51,385 nucleotides of DNA from Opitutia bacterium (lineage in GTDB: Bacteria; Verrucomicrobiota; Verrucomicrobiia; Opitutales; UBA2995): positions 1 through 51,385 of the forward strand of contig JAABVD010000001.1 in NCBI GenBank assembly GCA_014529615.1. The letters are read 5' to 3'. The notes under the pieces are model-generated. The model searched no databases. It was not told the DNA's origin and was given only the letters and a program-made list of their open reading frames with translations. Position 1 is the stretch's first letter. Every line of letters starts with the position of its first letter. The translations under genes were made by a program, and so were the position numbers. Positions 36,023-44,126 of the stretch are shown here, in pieces.

Positions 36023-37276
36023 ATGGCCGTTCTTTTCCTACCGATGGGTTGCCCGGCGATAAAAATATGTGACGTGGTTCAATTTTACAGCCCGATGAGT
36101 GGGGGGGTGAGGCGCTACGTCGAGGAAAAAATCGAATACCTGCGCAAGCCCCCGCCCCACAGCCATTGCCTTATCATTCCTTCCCACCGTGATGCCGTCA
36201 CGCGGGAGGACCGGACCGCAGTCTTCGAAATAAAGAGCCCCAAACTGATCGGTTCGGCCAGCTACCGGATATTAATGAGCCGAAAAAAGATCCTTGCCGC
36301 CATCAAGGAGGAAAAACCAGCCATCATCGAAGTGGGAGATCCCTACCGTGCCGCCTGGATCGGCCTGTCCGCGGCCCAACAAAACAATATCCCCATCGTC
36401 GCTTTCTACCACTCGGACTATCCCCGGGCCTTGGACAGGACGTTGCGCAAATACTGCGGGGGATTCATCGAGTCCCTGGTTTCTCCCCTCATCAAAAAGT
36501 ATCTGGTCTCTTTGTACAACCGCATGTCCGCCACCGTGGTGTCGAGCAGGCGCTGTCACGAAATGCTCAAAGCAATGGGCATTGGCAACCTCCAAACCAT
36601 TGCTCTGGGCACGAACCTGGAGGTGTTTTATCCGCGCGACAGCCGCCGTCGCATTTTCAAGGAATTGGATCTTTCCCCCGACACGCGGCTACTTCTCTTC
36701 GTCGGGCGCCTGGCCCGGGAGAAAAACATCCGCAGCTTGTTCGAGATGATGGACCTCCTGAAAGACCGTCGAAACCGATACCACTTGTTATTGGTGGGGG
36801 ATGGGGAATTCCACGACGAGGTCCATATCAAGGCAAAGGAAGAGAACTGCCTGACTTGGTTGCCGTTCAACTATTCCCCCGAACGACTGGCCGACCTCTA
36901 CTCGGCGGCCGATTTACTGGTCCACGCCGGGGATTGTGAAACCTTTGGCCTGGTTTCCCTGGAAGCTCTGGCCTGCGGCACCCGCGTGCTGGCGGTCCAA
37001 GGCGGCGGGCTGGAGGAGGGTTTGCAGTATGAAGTTCCCCTGATCATGGCGCGCGATATTTCGGGCCGAGCCCTGGCTGACGCGGTGAGACAAATCTGGG
37101 AAGTCGGGGAAACGGAAGTGGAAAAAAATGCGCGGCGGCGCAACATGGAGCGGCACTTTTCCTGGAATTCCACCTTCTCCAGGCTCGACCGACTCTACTT
37201 GGCCCTCACCGGCAAGGAGGCGCCAGCAGACCCCCGAAAGCATGAGCTTGCAAATCCGGCCTTATTCACCAACTGA
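36023..37276 (+). CDS. GT4-family glycosyltransferase
   Basis: About 417 residues of a GT-B retaining glycosyltransferase. The N-domain starts KICDVVQFYSPMSGGVRRYV, with the glycine-rich acceptor loop. The C-domain has LLFVGRLAREKNIRSLFEMM, LVGDGEFHD and the nucleotide-sugar site GDCETFGLVSLEALACGTRV (E-x7-E). Members add a sugar to lipids or glycans, often phosphatidylinositol- or LPS-type acceptors. The start is uncertain: ATG at 36023 is listed, another in-frame ATG is at 36044, and none has a well-spaced Shine-Dalgarno sequence. Its last 35 bp overlap the acetyltransferase gene. Confidence 0.87.
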   Translation: MAVLFLPMGCPAIKICDVVQFYSPMSGGVRRYVEEKIEYLRKPPPHSHCLIIPSHRDAVTREDRTAVFEIKSPKLIGSASYRILMSRKKILAAIKEEKPAIIEVGDPYRAAWIGLSAAQQNNIPIVAFYHSDYPRALDRTLRKYCGGFIESLVSPLIKKYLVSLYNRMSATVVSSRRCHEMLKAMGIGNLQTIALGTNLEVFYPRDSRRRIFKELDLSPDTRLLLFVGRLAREKNIRSLFEMMDLLKDRRNRYHLLLVGDGEFHDEVHIKAKEENCLTWLPFNYSPERLADLYSAADLLVHAGDCETFGLVSLEALACGTRVLAVQGGGLEEGLQYEVPLIMARDISGRALADAVRQIWEVGETEVEKNARRRNMERHFSWNSTFSRLDRLYLALTGKEAPADPRKHELANPALFTN

Positions 37277-37919
37277 CCGGCGAGCCGTTCGGGACATATG
37301 CTGCGATACGGGCTTCATGGGAAGGCCGATCGATCCGATTTACCGTGACCGGGATGCCTTTGCCGATTTTTTTACGCGATACTATACCGACTTGGAACCG
37401 GAAAACGCATTGGTCGCCTTGGATGGCGAAACCGTGGTGGGGTACCTGTTGGGGGCTTTGGATTATAATCGGTGCGATCGCAGGCGATGGTGGCTCCTCC
37501 TTTCCCGAACGGCGCCAAAAGTAGCCCTCCGCATTCTGACTTTCCGCTATAACAAACCTTCCCTCAAATTTCTGGCCTGGTTTCTCTTCCGCGCGGCGAG
37601 GGAAACCCCGAAGTCCATTCCCGATGCAGCCCACTTTCACGTCAACCTCCTGGAGAAGTACCGGACCGGGGTCGCGGGCAGGCGGTTGATTTTTCAATTC
37701 GTAAACCGCTTGGCCCAACTGGGGCACAATGGGGTCTACGGACAAATCCAGGTCTACGAAAGCAGGCGGGCCGAAAAGGTGTTCAACCGATACGGCTTCA
37801 AATTTGTGGACAAGAGACAAATAACAAAATTCGAGGACTACCTGGAAAAACCGGTCTGGGTGGCCACCGTCTACAAAGCATTTGAAGGACGGGGCAATCC
37901 CATGCCCCAGATGAAATGA
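37242..37919 (+). CDS. GNAT-family N-acetyltransferase
   Basis: 225 residues. MSLQIRPYSPTDRRAVRDIC is the typical first strand and helix of GNAT proteins. ALVALDGETVVGYLLGALD forms the central strands, and HVNLLEKYRTGVAGRRLIFQF corresponds to the acetyl-CoA pyrophosphate loop region, followed by YGQIQVYESRRAEKVFNRYGF. Substrate unknown. The ATG at 37242 lies inside the glycosyltransferase gene's end, and its TGA overlaps the next ATG (37916-37919), so the three proteins are probably made together and may modify one glycan. Confidence 0.78.
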   Translation: MSLQIRPYSPTDRRAVRDICCDTGFMGRPIDPIYRDRDAFADFFTRYYTDLEPENALVALDGETVVGYLLGALDYNRCDRRRWWLLLSRTAPKVALRILTFRYNKPSLKFLAWFLFRAARETPKSIPDAAHFHVNLLEKYRTGVAGRRLIFQFVNRLAQLGHNGVYGQIQVYESRRAEKVFNRYGFKFVDKRQITKFEDYLEKPVWVATVYKAFEGRGNPMPQMK

Positions 37920-38698
37920 GGGGGCCCAGGCAAAAGTTGATTATTTCCTTTCACGATCTTCATCCCGGATCCTGGGAATGTTGCCGCCGCTTCCTGGAAC
38001 GCTGTCGAAGCTATGGAGCCAATACCTTGTCCCTGCTCCTGGTGCCCCAATACCACGGCCAGCCCCCCTTCACCGAAAACCGGGCCTTCGTCAGGTGGCT
38101 CAATAAAGTATCCGAACGGGGTTACGAAATCTGCCTGCACGGCTACTATCACAAAGCGGAGAACACATCCGGGGGATTCAAAGAGCGCATGGTGGCGAAT
38201 TACTATACCAACCGGGAAGGCGAATTTTACCAACTCTCCGCCAAAAAGGCCAAGCAAAGGGTCTCGGACGGATTGCATTTGTTGAAACGAGCCAATCTGC
38301 CGGTTTACGGTTTCACCGCCCCGGCCTGGTTGATCAGCAATGCGGCCAGGCAAGTTCTGATCGAGTCGGGATTTCTTTATCAGAGCTTGTGGGGCAGGGT
38401 GGAGTTGCTCCAGTCAGGGGCGAGCATTCCGGCGCCCACCCTGGTATACGGTTCCCGAAGCGCTCCCCATAGAGTGATTTCGCGGGCCTGGATACCATTC
38501 TTCCATCAATTGAATCGAAAGGCCACCATTCTGCGCCTGGCCGTCCATCCGAACGACTTCAGGTATCCCGCCATAGAAGATCGCCTCTATGCCCTGCTCC
38601 AGGAAGCCCTGCATGCCAGAACCGCCTCAACCTATCTGGATCTGATTCCCGAAGAGTCCCGCAGGCCTGTCCGAACGGCGCCCGGCCACGCCCGGTGA
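37916..38698 (+). CDS. DUF2334-type polysaccharide deacetylase family protein
   Basis: 260 residues with the NodB-like catalytic landmarks: IISFHDLHPGSWE (metal/catalytic Asp after His), ICLHGYYHKAEN (H-x3-H metal site) and GFTAPAWLISNAA (the third motif), plus LRLAVHPNDFRYP near the end with the catalytic His. Such enzymes remove acetyl groups from sugars. No signal peptide is seen, so the substrate is likely a cytoplasmic or lipid-linked sugar. The start overlaps the acetyltransferase stop by 4 bp. Confidence 0.82.
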   Translation: MRGPRQKLIISFHDLHPGSWECCRRFLERCRSYGANTLSLLLVPQYHGQPPFTENRAFVRWLNKVSERGYEICLHGYYHKAENTSGGFKERMVANYYTNREGEFYQLSAKKAKQRVSDGLHLLKRANLPVYGFTAPAWLISNAARQVLIESGFLYQSLWGRVELLQSGASIPAPTLVYGSRSAPHRVISRAWIPFFHQLNRKATILRLAVHPNDFRYPAIEDRLYALLQEALHARTASTYLDLIPEESRRPVRTAPGHAR

Positions 38699-38711
38699 TG
38701 CGGGTCCCAAA

Positions 38712-39716
38712 ATGGAGGAAAAAGGAGTGAAATTTCATCCTGAATCTGCTTTGACCAAGGACGACTCCGGGGGTCCCCCTCGTTGTCCGGCCCATCGGTT
38801 CGCTCAGCGGGTAAAATTCTCCGACCTGTCGCGCGATTATTTGGAGCGACTGGTCCGAGACGCGCGCAATGAAGACTTGGCCGGGCTCGGCTTGGACACC
38901 CCTCCCCGAGCCTCCGGGGACGTGACGTCGAAACTCTTGACTCCCGGCTTGGGAGGTGAAGCCACTCTGGTGGCCAGGGAATCCCTCATCGCCTGCGGCA
39001 TTCCATTGATACCCATTATCCTGCAAGCTTACCACGAAGAACTCTCGTTCCAGCCCGAGGTGGAGGACGGGGACCGGGTCGGGTCGGGGCAAAGCCTGGG
39101 AAAAGCATCGGGGCCGGCCCCTGAATTGCTCATGTCCGAGCGGGTAATACTGAATTTTCTGCAGTTTTTGTCGGGGGTTGCAACCTTGACGCGAAGTTAT
39201 ATCGATGTCCTGGGCCCTTCCACTACGCGCTTGCTCGACACGCGCAAGACCATCCCCGGCTATCGCATGCTGCAAAAATATGCGGTGGCCTGTGGAGGCG
39301 GCTGGAACCACCGGCTGGGATTGTTCGACCGGGTGATGTTGAAGGACAACCACCTGGCGGCAAATTCCGCCCTCTCGGACCAGGCTCTGACCGAATTGGT
39401 CGGCAAAGCCCGGCGGCGTAATCCGGAACTTTTAATCGAGTTGGAGGTCGACGACTTGGCCCAGATACCAGCCGCTTTGGATGCGGCCCCCGACAAGTTG
39501 ATGTTGGACAATTTCACCATTCCCCAATTAAAGCGGGCGGTTGCCCTGATTGGCCGGCGGGTTTGTACCGAAGCGACGGGAGGGGTGACCTTGGACAACC
39601 TGACCGAGTACGGTTCAATCGGGCTCGATTTCATATCGACCGGGGCCCTTGTACACAAAGCGGTGTGGAAGGATATCGGCCTGGACTGGAATTCGGGGGC
39701 TTCCCCGGACTGGTGA
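38712..39716 (+). CDS. nadC: Nicotinate-nucleotide pyrophosphorylase (quinolinate phosphoribosyltransferase)
   Basis: 334 residues. It converts quinolinate and PRPP to nicotinate mononucleotide in de novo NAD synthesis. Landmarks: DVTSKLLTPG, ARESLIACGIPL, SERVILNFLQFLSGVATLT, the substrate-binding RLLDTRKTIPGYRMLQKYAV, GGGWNHRLGLFDRVMLKDNH, and the barrel end TGGVTLDNL and ISTGALVH. It carries an N-terminal extension of about 35 residues relative to short family members. birA begins 18 bp downstream. Confidence 0.95.
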   Translation: MEEKGVKFHPESALTKDDSGGPPRCPAHRFAQRVKFSDLSRDYLERLVRDARNEDLAGLGLDTPPRASGDVTSKLLTPGLGGEATLVARESLIACGIPLIPIILQAYHEELSFQPEVEDGDRVGSGQSLGKASGPAPELLMSERVILNFLQFLSGVATLTRSYIDVLGPSTTRLLDTRKTIPGYRMLQKYAVACGGGWNHRLGLFDRVMLKDNHLAANSALSDQALTELVGKARRRNPELLIELEVDDLAQIPAALDAAPDKLMLDNFTIPQLKRAVALIGRRVCTEATGGVTLDNLTEYGSIGLDFISTGALVHKAVWKDIGLDWNSGASPDW

Positions 39717-39734
39717 TGGTTTCAACCCTGGAAA

Positions 39735-40739
39735 ATGCCGATGTCCGCGACTGATCCCACGACCTCAGCCCTTTTAAAAACGCTTCTGACGGCGCGGGAC
39801 GGGTATGTCTCGGACGGAGAACTGGCCCGGAAGACGGGCGCCAGCCGAGAGACCATCCGAGCCCGTCTGGAACCATTGCGAAGCGAAGGATTCCGCGTCG
39901 AGAGGGTCGCCGATTGCGGGTATCGCTTGACCCAAAAACCAAATTCCCTGAACCCCTGGGCAACCGCCGCCTTTCTCGTTGGGCAGGAAGAAATCCCCGA
40001 ATTGATCTTCCTGTCCTCCATCGACAGCACTAATGATCACGCCGCCCGACTGCTGGCTCACAACTACGACACGCCCTTTTTTGTGGTTACCAATGAGCAG
40101 ACCAAGGGCCGGGGTCGCATGGGGCGGAAATGGCACAGCCCTCCCTCCCGAAACCTCTACCTTTCCTTTGCTTCACGCCCCCGGGTCAACCACGATCGCA
40201 TAAGGCTGTTTACCTTGTGGATGGGAGCGCGCATAGCCCGTGACCTGGGCCAATGGCTGGGGGTGAGGATAAGGCTGAAATGGCCCAACGATCTTTATTA
40301 CGAGGGGAGAAAGCTGGGAGGCATGCTAACCGAAACCAGGGGCGATGCCGATACCGTGCGGCAACTGGTTTTCGGGGTCGGTCTGAATGTCAACCAGCGA
40401 CGGGAGGACTGGCCTGCCGAACTGGGCAACTCCGCCACCAGCCTGCGGGAGATCATGGGACAATCCTTGGATCTCAATCGGGCCAACGCCCGGTTAATCA
40501 AGTCTGTCTGGTCCGCATACGGCCCCTTTGCCGCCGGGTCTGTTCGCCGCCCGTTTGAAGACCTGTGGCCAGGATTGGATGCACTGCGGGGAAGATCCAT
40601 TAGAGCAGAGATGGGAGGGGTGGTTTATTCGGGGATTGCCTCCGGATTGGATGACGGGGGTTCCCTCATTGTCAAAACGGGATCGGGAAAACTCGTCACA
40701 TTGAATGCCGGAAACGTGCACATTACAACAACAGACTAG
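39735..40739 (+). CDS. birA: Bifunctional biotin-[acetyl-CoA-carboxylase] ligase / repressor BirA
   Basis: 334 residues. The N-terminal winged helix (about 10-65: GYVSDGELARKTGASRETI) indicates that it can also bind DNA. The ligase domain has IDSTNDHAARL, the adenylate loop KGRGRMGRKWHSPPSRN, LKWPNDLYYEGRKLGGMLTE and FGVGLNVNQ, followed by a short C-terminal SH3-like domain. It activates biotin and attaches it to AccB, encoded about 8.4 kb downstream (K126). No BirA operator was recognised. An ATG at 39741 is an alternative start. Confidence 0.93.
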   Translation: MPMSATDPTTSALLKTLLTARDGYVSDGELARKTGASRETIRARLEPLRSEGFRVERVADCGYRLTQKPNSLNPWATAAFLVGQEEIPELIFLSSIDSTNDHAARLLAHNYDTPFFVVTNEQTKGRGRMGRKWHSPPSRNLYLSFASRPRVNHDRIRLFTLWMGARIARDLGQWLGVRIRLKWPNDLYYEGRKLGGMLTETRGDADTVRQLVFGVGLNVNQRREDWPAELGNSATSLREIMGQSLDLNRANARLIKSVWSAYGPFAAGSVRRPFEDLWPGLDALRGRSIRAEMGGVVYSGIASGLDDGGSLIVKTGSGKLVTLNAGNVHITTTD

Positions 40740-40812
40740 CTGGGAAGATGGGCAAAATCGCCGTTGCAAATATCTGCTGGCCTGCCTTCATTGGTCCTTG
40801 AAGCCTGCCCCA

Positions 40813-41850
40813 ATGGAAACCGACGTTGAATACAGCATCGAGGTAAACCACCTCACCAAGTATTATGGGCGAAAAGCGGCTATCCAGGATGTATCCTTTT
40901 CCCTGAAAAAAGGGGAAATCGTCGGTTTTTTGGGGCCCAATGGTTCCGGAAAGAGCACGACCATGAGAATCCTTACGGGCCTGCTCACGGCCAACAGCGG
41001 GTCAGCTTTCATATGCGGCATCCCGGTTTCCACCCATCCCGAGGAAATCAAGCGCAAGATCGGCTACATGCCCGAAAACAATCCCCTCCCCTTGGATATG
41101 CGGGTAGGGGAATACCTTCGTTTCCGAGGAAAATTAAAGGAAATCTCCAGACGGAAATTGCGGCGGCGCATCGAATACGTCCTGGAGCTCTGTGAACTGG
41201 ATCGGGCTCGCAGACGGGTCATCCGGACCTTATCCAAGGGGTACCGTCAGCGCATCGGTATTGCCGAAGCCATTTTATCGGATCCCGAAGTCGCCATAAT
41301 GGACGAACCGACCATTGGCCTGGATCCTCACCAGATACTGAAAATACGCGACTTGATCGGTAGCCTGAAGCGCCGCATGAGTGTAATAATCTCCAGCCAC
41401 ATTCTCCCCGAAATCGAGCTCACCTGTGACCGGGTGATCATCATCAATCAGGGATTCATAGTGGCCAAGGGAACCCCTCGCCAACTGCGCGAGGAATTCC
41501 TGCCGGACAGCGTGTATCACCTGGAAATGAAGGGCTCGATAGAGGCCCTGAGAGACAAGATCAAATCGATCAACCCTCAACTTTCCCTGCTTACGGAGGG
41601 GAATTGCGAGTTCACGGGATTGCGCAAAGTCACCTTGTCCGGTCCCTGGGATGGCCATTTCGGGGAAAATCTGATCGCCGATTTGGCCGGCCAACCGGAG
41701 ATACGGCTCTTCTCCCTCGTTCACCAGGAACCCACCCTGGAAGATATTTTCCTGGCAGCCACCAAGCGGTCCTGGGAAGTATTGTCTGATTTTTCGGAAG
41801 ACAGCGCCCAAAACCCCTCCAATCCGAGGGAGGAAGCGGCGGTGGAGTAA
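40813..41850 (+). CDS. ABC transporter ATP-binding protein (GldA-like)
   Basis: 345 residues. Walker A GPNGSGKST (41-49), signature LSKGYRQRIGIAEAIL, Walker B VAIMDEPTIGLDP and the switch His in ISSHILPEIE. A C-terminal extension of about 100 residues is typical of GldA/drug-type ABC-2 ATPases. The frame opens at 40705, inside birA, but the ATG at 40813 gives the usual N-terminus. It drives the ABC-2 permease encoded next; together with GldG and DUF4340 proteins this arrangement occurs in many non-gliding bacteria, where its cargo is unknown. Confidence 0.88.
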   Translation: METDVEYSIEVNHLTKYYGRKAAIQDVSFSLKKGEIVGFLGPNGSGKSTTMRILTGLLTANSGSAFICGIPVSTHPEEIKRKIGYMPENNPLPLDMRVGEYLRFRGKLKEISRRKLRRRIEYVLELCELDRARRRVIRTLSKGYRQRIGIAEAILSDPEVAIMDEPTIGLDPHQILKIRDLIGSLKRRMSVIISSHILPEIELTCDRVIIINQGFIVAKGTPRQLREEFLPDSVYHLEMKGSIEALRDKIKSINPQLSLLTEGNCEFTGLRKVTLSGPWDGHFGENLIADLAGQPEIRLFSLVHQEPTLEDIFLAATKRSWEVLSDFSEDSAQNPSNPREEAAVE

Positions 41851-41865
41851 GCTTGGCGGTCGAGC

Positions 41866-42618
41866 ATGAAGCATTTTTTCACACTGCTGAAGAACGAGCT
41901 GCGAAGCCTGTTGTTGAGCCCCGCCACTTACCTGGCTTCCTTCTTTTTTCTCATTGTAATGGGCTTTCTCTACCAGTTCGTCCTGGAAAGTTACAACAGG
42001 CACCCCCAGGAACTGCTCCCTTCCAATATTTTCCTCAACGCCTTCTTCATCCCGGTTTTCTTTTTGGTGCCCCTTCTGACCATGCGCAGTATTGCGGAAG
42101 AACGCCGTCTGGGGTTGATGGACAGTTTGCTGGCTACCCCGATCAATTCGATCGAACTCGTCGGCAGCAAATTTTTTGCCGCCTACCTGTTTTACATCGT
42201 CCTTTACCTGCTGACACTGGCCTACCCCGCTATCACCTACTACTATTTCCCCGACCAGCGCATTGTCGACTGGGCCAGCCTCACCGGGGGCTACACCTTT
42301 ATCTGCCTGAGCGGATGGCTCTTTATCAGCATCGGGATATTTGCCAGCGCAATGGCGCGCAGCCAGTTGGTGGCGGGGATCTTCTGCTTTTCCCTCTTGT
42401 TCGGGTTGATCGCCGGAGGGAAATACCTGAATGATCTTGCCATTGTGCATCTGGATGATTTCTCCACCCTGCGCGCTTTTATACAATACGTTCAGATATA
42501 CCACCACGTAGAGGATTTCACGCGAGGCGTCCTGGATACCCGGCCGTTTTTCTTCTATGGAAGCGGGAGTCTTTTGATGCTCAGCCTGGCTGTGCTGGCA
42601 GTAGACCACAAACCATAG
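41866..42618 (+). CDS. ABC-2 type transporter permease (GldF-like)
   Basis: 250 residues, about six membrane segments. TLLKNELRSLLLSPATYLAS at the start is the typical amphipathic entry of GldF/NosY-type permeases. LLTMRSIAEERRLGLMDSLL (E-E-R near the conserved family motif) and LATPINSIELVGSKFFAAYL follow. It is the membrane partner of the ATPase 16 bp upstream. Confidence 0.86.
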   Translation: MKHFFTLLKNELRSLLLSPATYLASFFFLIVMGFLYQFVLESYNRHPQELLPSNIFLNAFFIPVFFLVPLLTMRSIAEERRLGLMDSLLATPINSIELVGSKFFAAYLFYIVLYLLTLAYPAITYYYFPDQRIVDWASLTGGYTFICLSGWLFISIGIFASAMARSQLVAGIFCFSLLFGLIAGGKYLNDLAIVHLDDFSTLRAFIQYVQIYHHVEDFTRGVLDTRPFFFYGSGSLLMLSLAVLAVDHKP

Positions 42619-42627
42619 GCAAAGCGC

Positions 42628-44112
42628 ATGTCGAAACTGGATAATTTCAAATTCAGCCGCTGGTTCCACGCGGGGCATTCCCTCTTCCAGTTCTCCCTGG
42701 TGGTCACCTTGTTTTTGGGTTTGAACATGATTGGACTGACGCATTTCGAACGATACGACCTGACCGGAGACCGCAGATACGCCCTGTCCGCCGAAACCGT
42801 TTCCTATATCGCCAGGCTGACCGAACCCATCCGCATCATCGTCACGAAAAGTTCCGACAATGGGGGCAGTGAATTCCGCTCCTATGAAACCGATCTCCTA
42901 AACCTTGTGAAGGAGTATGAATACATTGCCCAAAAAATGGGGTCCGGGCCCATTCAGTCGGAATTCATCAACGTTTTTCAGCAACGGCGCCTAGCGCAGG
43001 AATTGGTGGAGGAATTTGGTATCGACCGGCCCAATCTCATCATCATCGCCTCGAAAAATAAACACCGGGTCATCACCCCGGAGGAGGTTTACATTTCCGA
43101 AAGTCTGGAGAGAACCGCCTTCCGGGGCGAGCAGGTCTTCACCTCTGCGCTATTGGACGTTTCCAGCCCCAAAGGGCATACGGTCTATTTTCTGACGGGG
43201 CATGGGGAACGGGACATAAGTAGCGTCGATCCCATATCGGGGTTATCGGAATTGGCTCAGGAACTTCGTCAGCGAAATTTCGAATTATCCACCCTGGACC
43301 TGGCTTCTCCCGAGACACGCGTTCCGGATGACGCCGACCTGTTAATCCTGGCCGGGCCCAAACACCCCTTGCTGGACCGCGAAGTAAGCGCTTTGAAAGA
43401 CTACCTCACCGACCGGGCCGGCCGTCTGATTCTCCTCATCGATCCCGCCATAAGAAACAACCTGGACGAGTTGTTCTTTCAGTGGGGAATCCTGGCAGAG
43501 GACATGGTGGTCCTGGATAGTGGGCCGGATTACATGATGAACGGAGGAGACCTGCTCTTGAGGCGCTTCGACGCCGAGCACCCCATCACCGAGTCGTTGG
43601 CCAAAAACAACCTGTCCGTGCTGGTAGGCTTTTCCCGCCCGGTGCGGGCCGATCTCGGAGCTCCCTTGGACGACCGCCTGTCGGTCACTCCTATTGTGGG
43701 TGGTTCCGAAACCAGTTGGGGAGAACGGTTTTACCGGGACGAATCCCTGATCGGCTTCGATTCGGATGTCGACCTGCAGGGCCCGGTCAGCGTAGTTGCC
43801 GTTTCGGAACGAAGTATTTCCTCCGATTTGGGTATCGAAATTCCGGGCGGACGCATGGTAGTATTCGGTTCCTCCGATCTCATCACCAATAGCCGCCTGA
43901 CGGTACTGGGCAATTTCACCCTCTTCCTCAACACCATTAACTGGGCTCTGGACCGCAACAACCTTCTGTCCATTGCCCCCAGGCCCATCGAAAGACTGCA
44001 CATCACTCTAAGCCGGGAGGAAATGATCGAGTTGAGGCTGGTTGTATTGTTGATCCTGCCGGGTTGTGCGGCCATTTTGGGAATGATAACTTACTGGATC
44101 CGTAGAACTTAA
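42628..44112 (+). CDS. GldG-family ABC transporter auxiliary protein
   Basis: 494 residues with one membrane segment near each end (about 17-40 and 470-490) and a large extracytoplasmic region between. FERYDLTGDRRYALSAETVS is the family opening. VYFLTGHGERDISS, ILAGPKHPLLDREVSALKDY and GRLILLIDPAIRN match the GldG/ABC-associated domain, and MVVFGSSDLITNSRL lies near the end. It belongs with the GldA/GldF-like genes; the family's precise role is not known. Confidence 0.86.
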   Translation: MSKLDNFKFSRWFHAGHSLFQFSLVVTLFLGLNMIGLTHFERYDLTGDRRYALSAETVSYIARLTEPIRIIVTKSSDNGGSEFRSYETDLLNLVKEYEYIAQKMGSGPIQSEFINVFQQRRLAQELVEEFGIDRPNLIIIASKNKHRVITPEEVYISESLERTAFRGEQVFTSALLDVSSPKGHTVYFLTGHGERDISSVDPISGLSELAQELRQRNFELSTLDLASPETRVPDDADLLILAGPKHPLLDREVSALKDYLTDRAGRLILLIDPAIRNNLDELFFQWGILAEDMVVLDSGPDYMMNGGDLLLRRFDAEHPITESLAKNNLSVLVGFSRPVRADLGAPLDDRLSVTPIVGGSETSWGERFYRDESLIGFDSDVDLQGPVSVVAVSERSISSDLGIEIPGGRMVVFGSSDLITNSRLTVLGNFTLFLNTINWALDRNNLLSIAPRPIERLHITLSREEMIELRLVVLLILPGCAAILGMITYWIRRT

Positions 44113-44126
44113 GCTCCCCTTTCCCC

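Noticed and set aside
36023-38698. Bacillithiol or mycothiol pathway
   Set aside because: Glycosyltransferase and deacetylase are suggestive, but the deacetylase is DUF2334/NodB-like, not LmbE-like, and no cysteine ligase is present.
41275-42744. 489-codon minus-strand open frame opposite the Gld-like genes
   Set aside because: Antisense shadow of the ATPase and permease genes, rich in Gln/Glu as expected from complementing codons; no family match.
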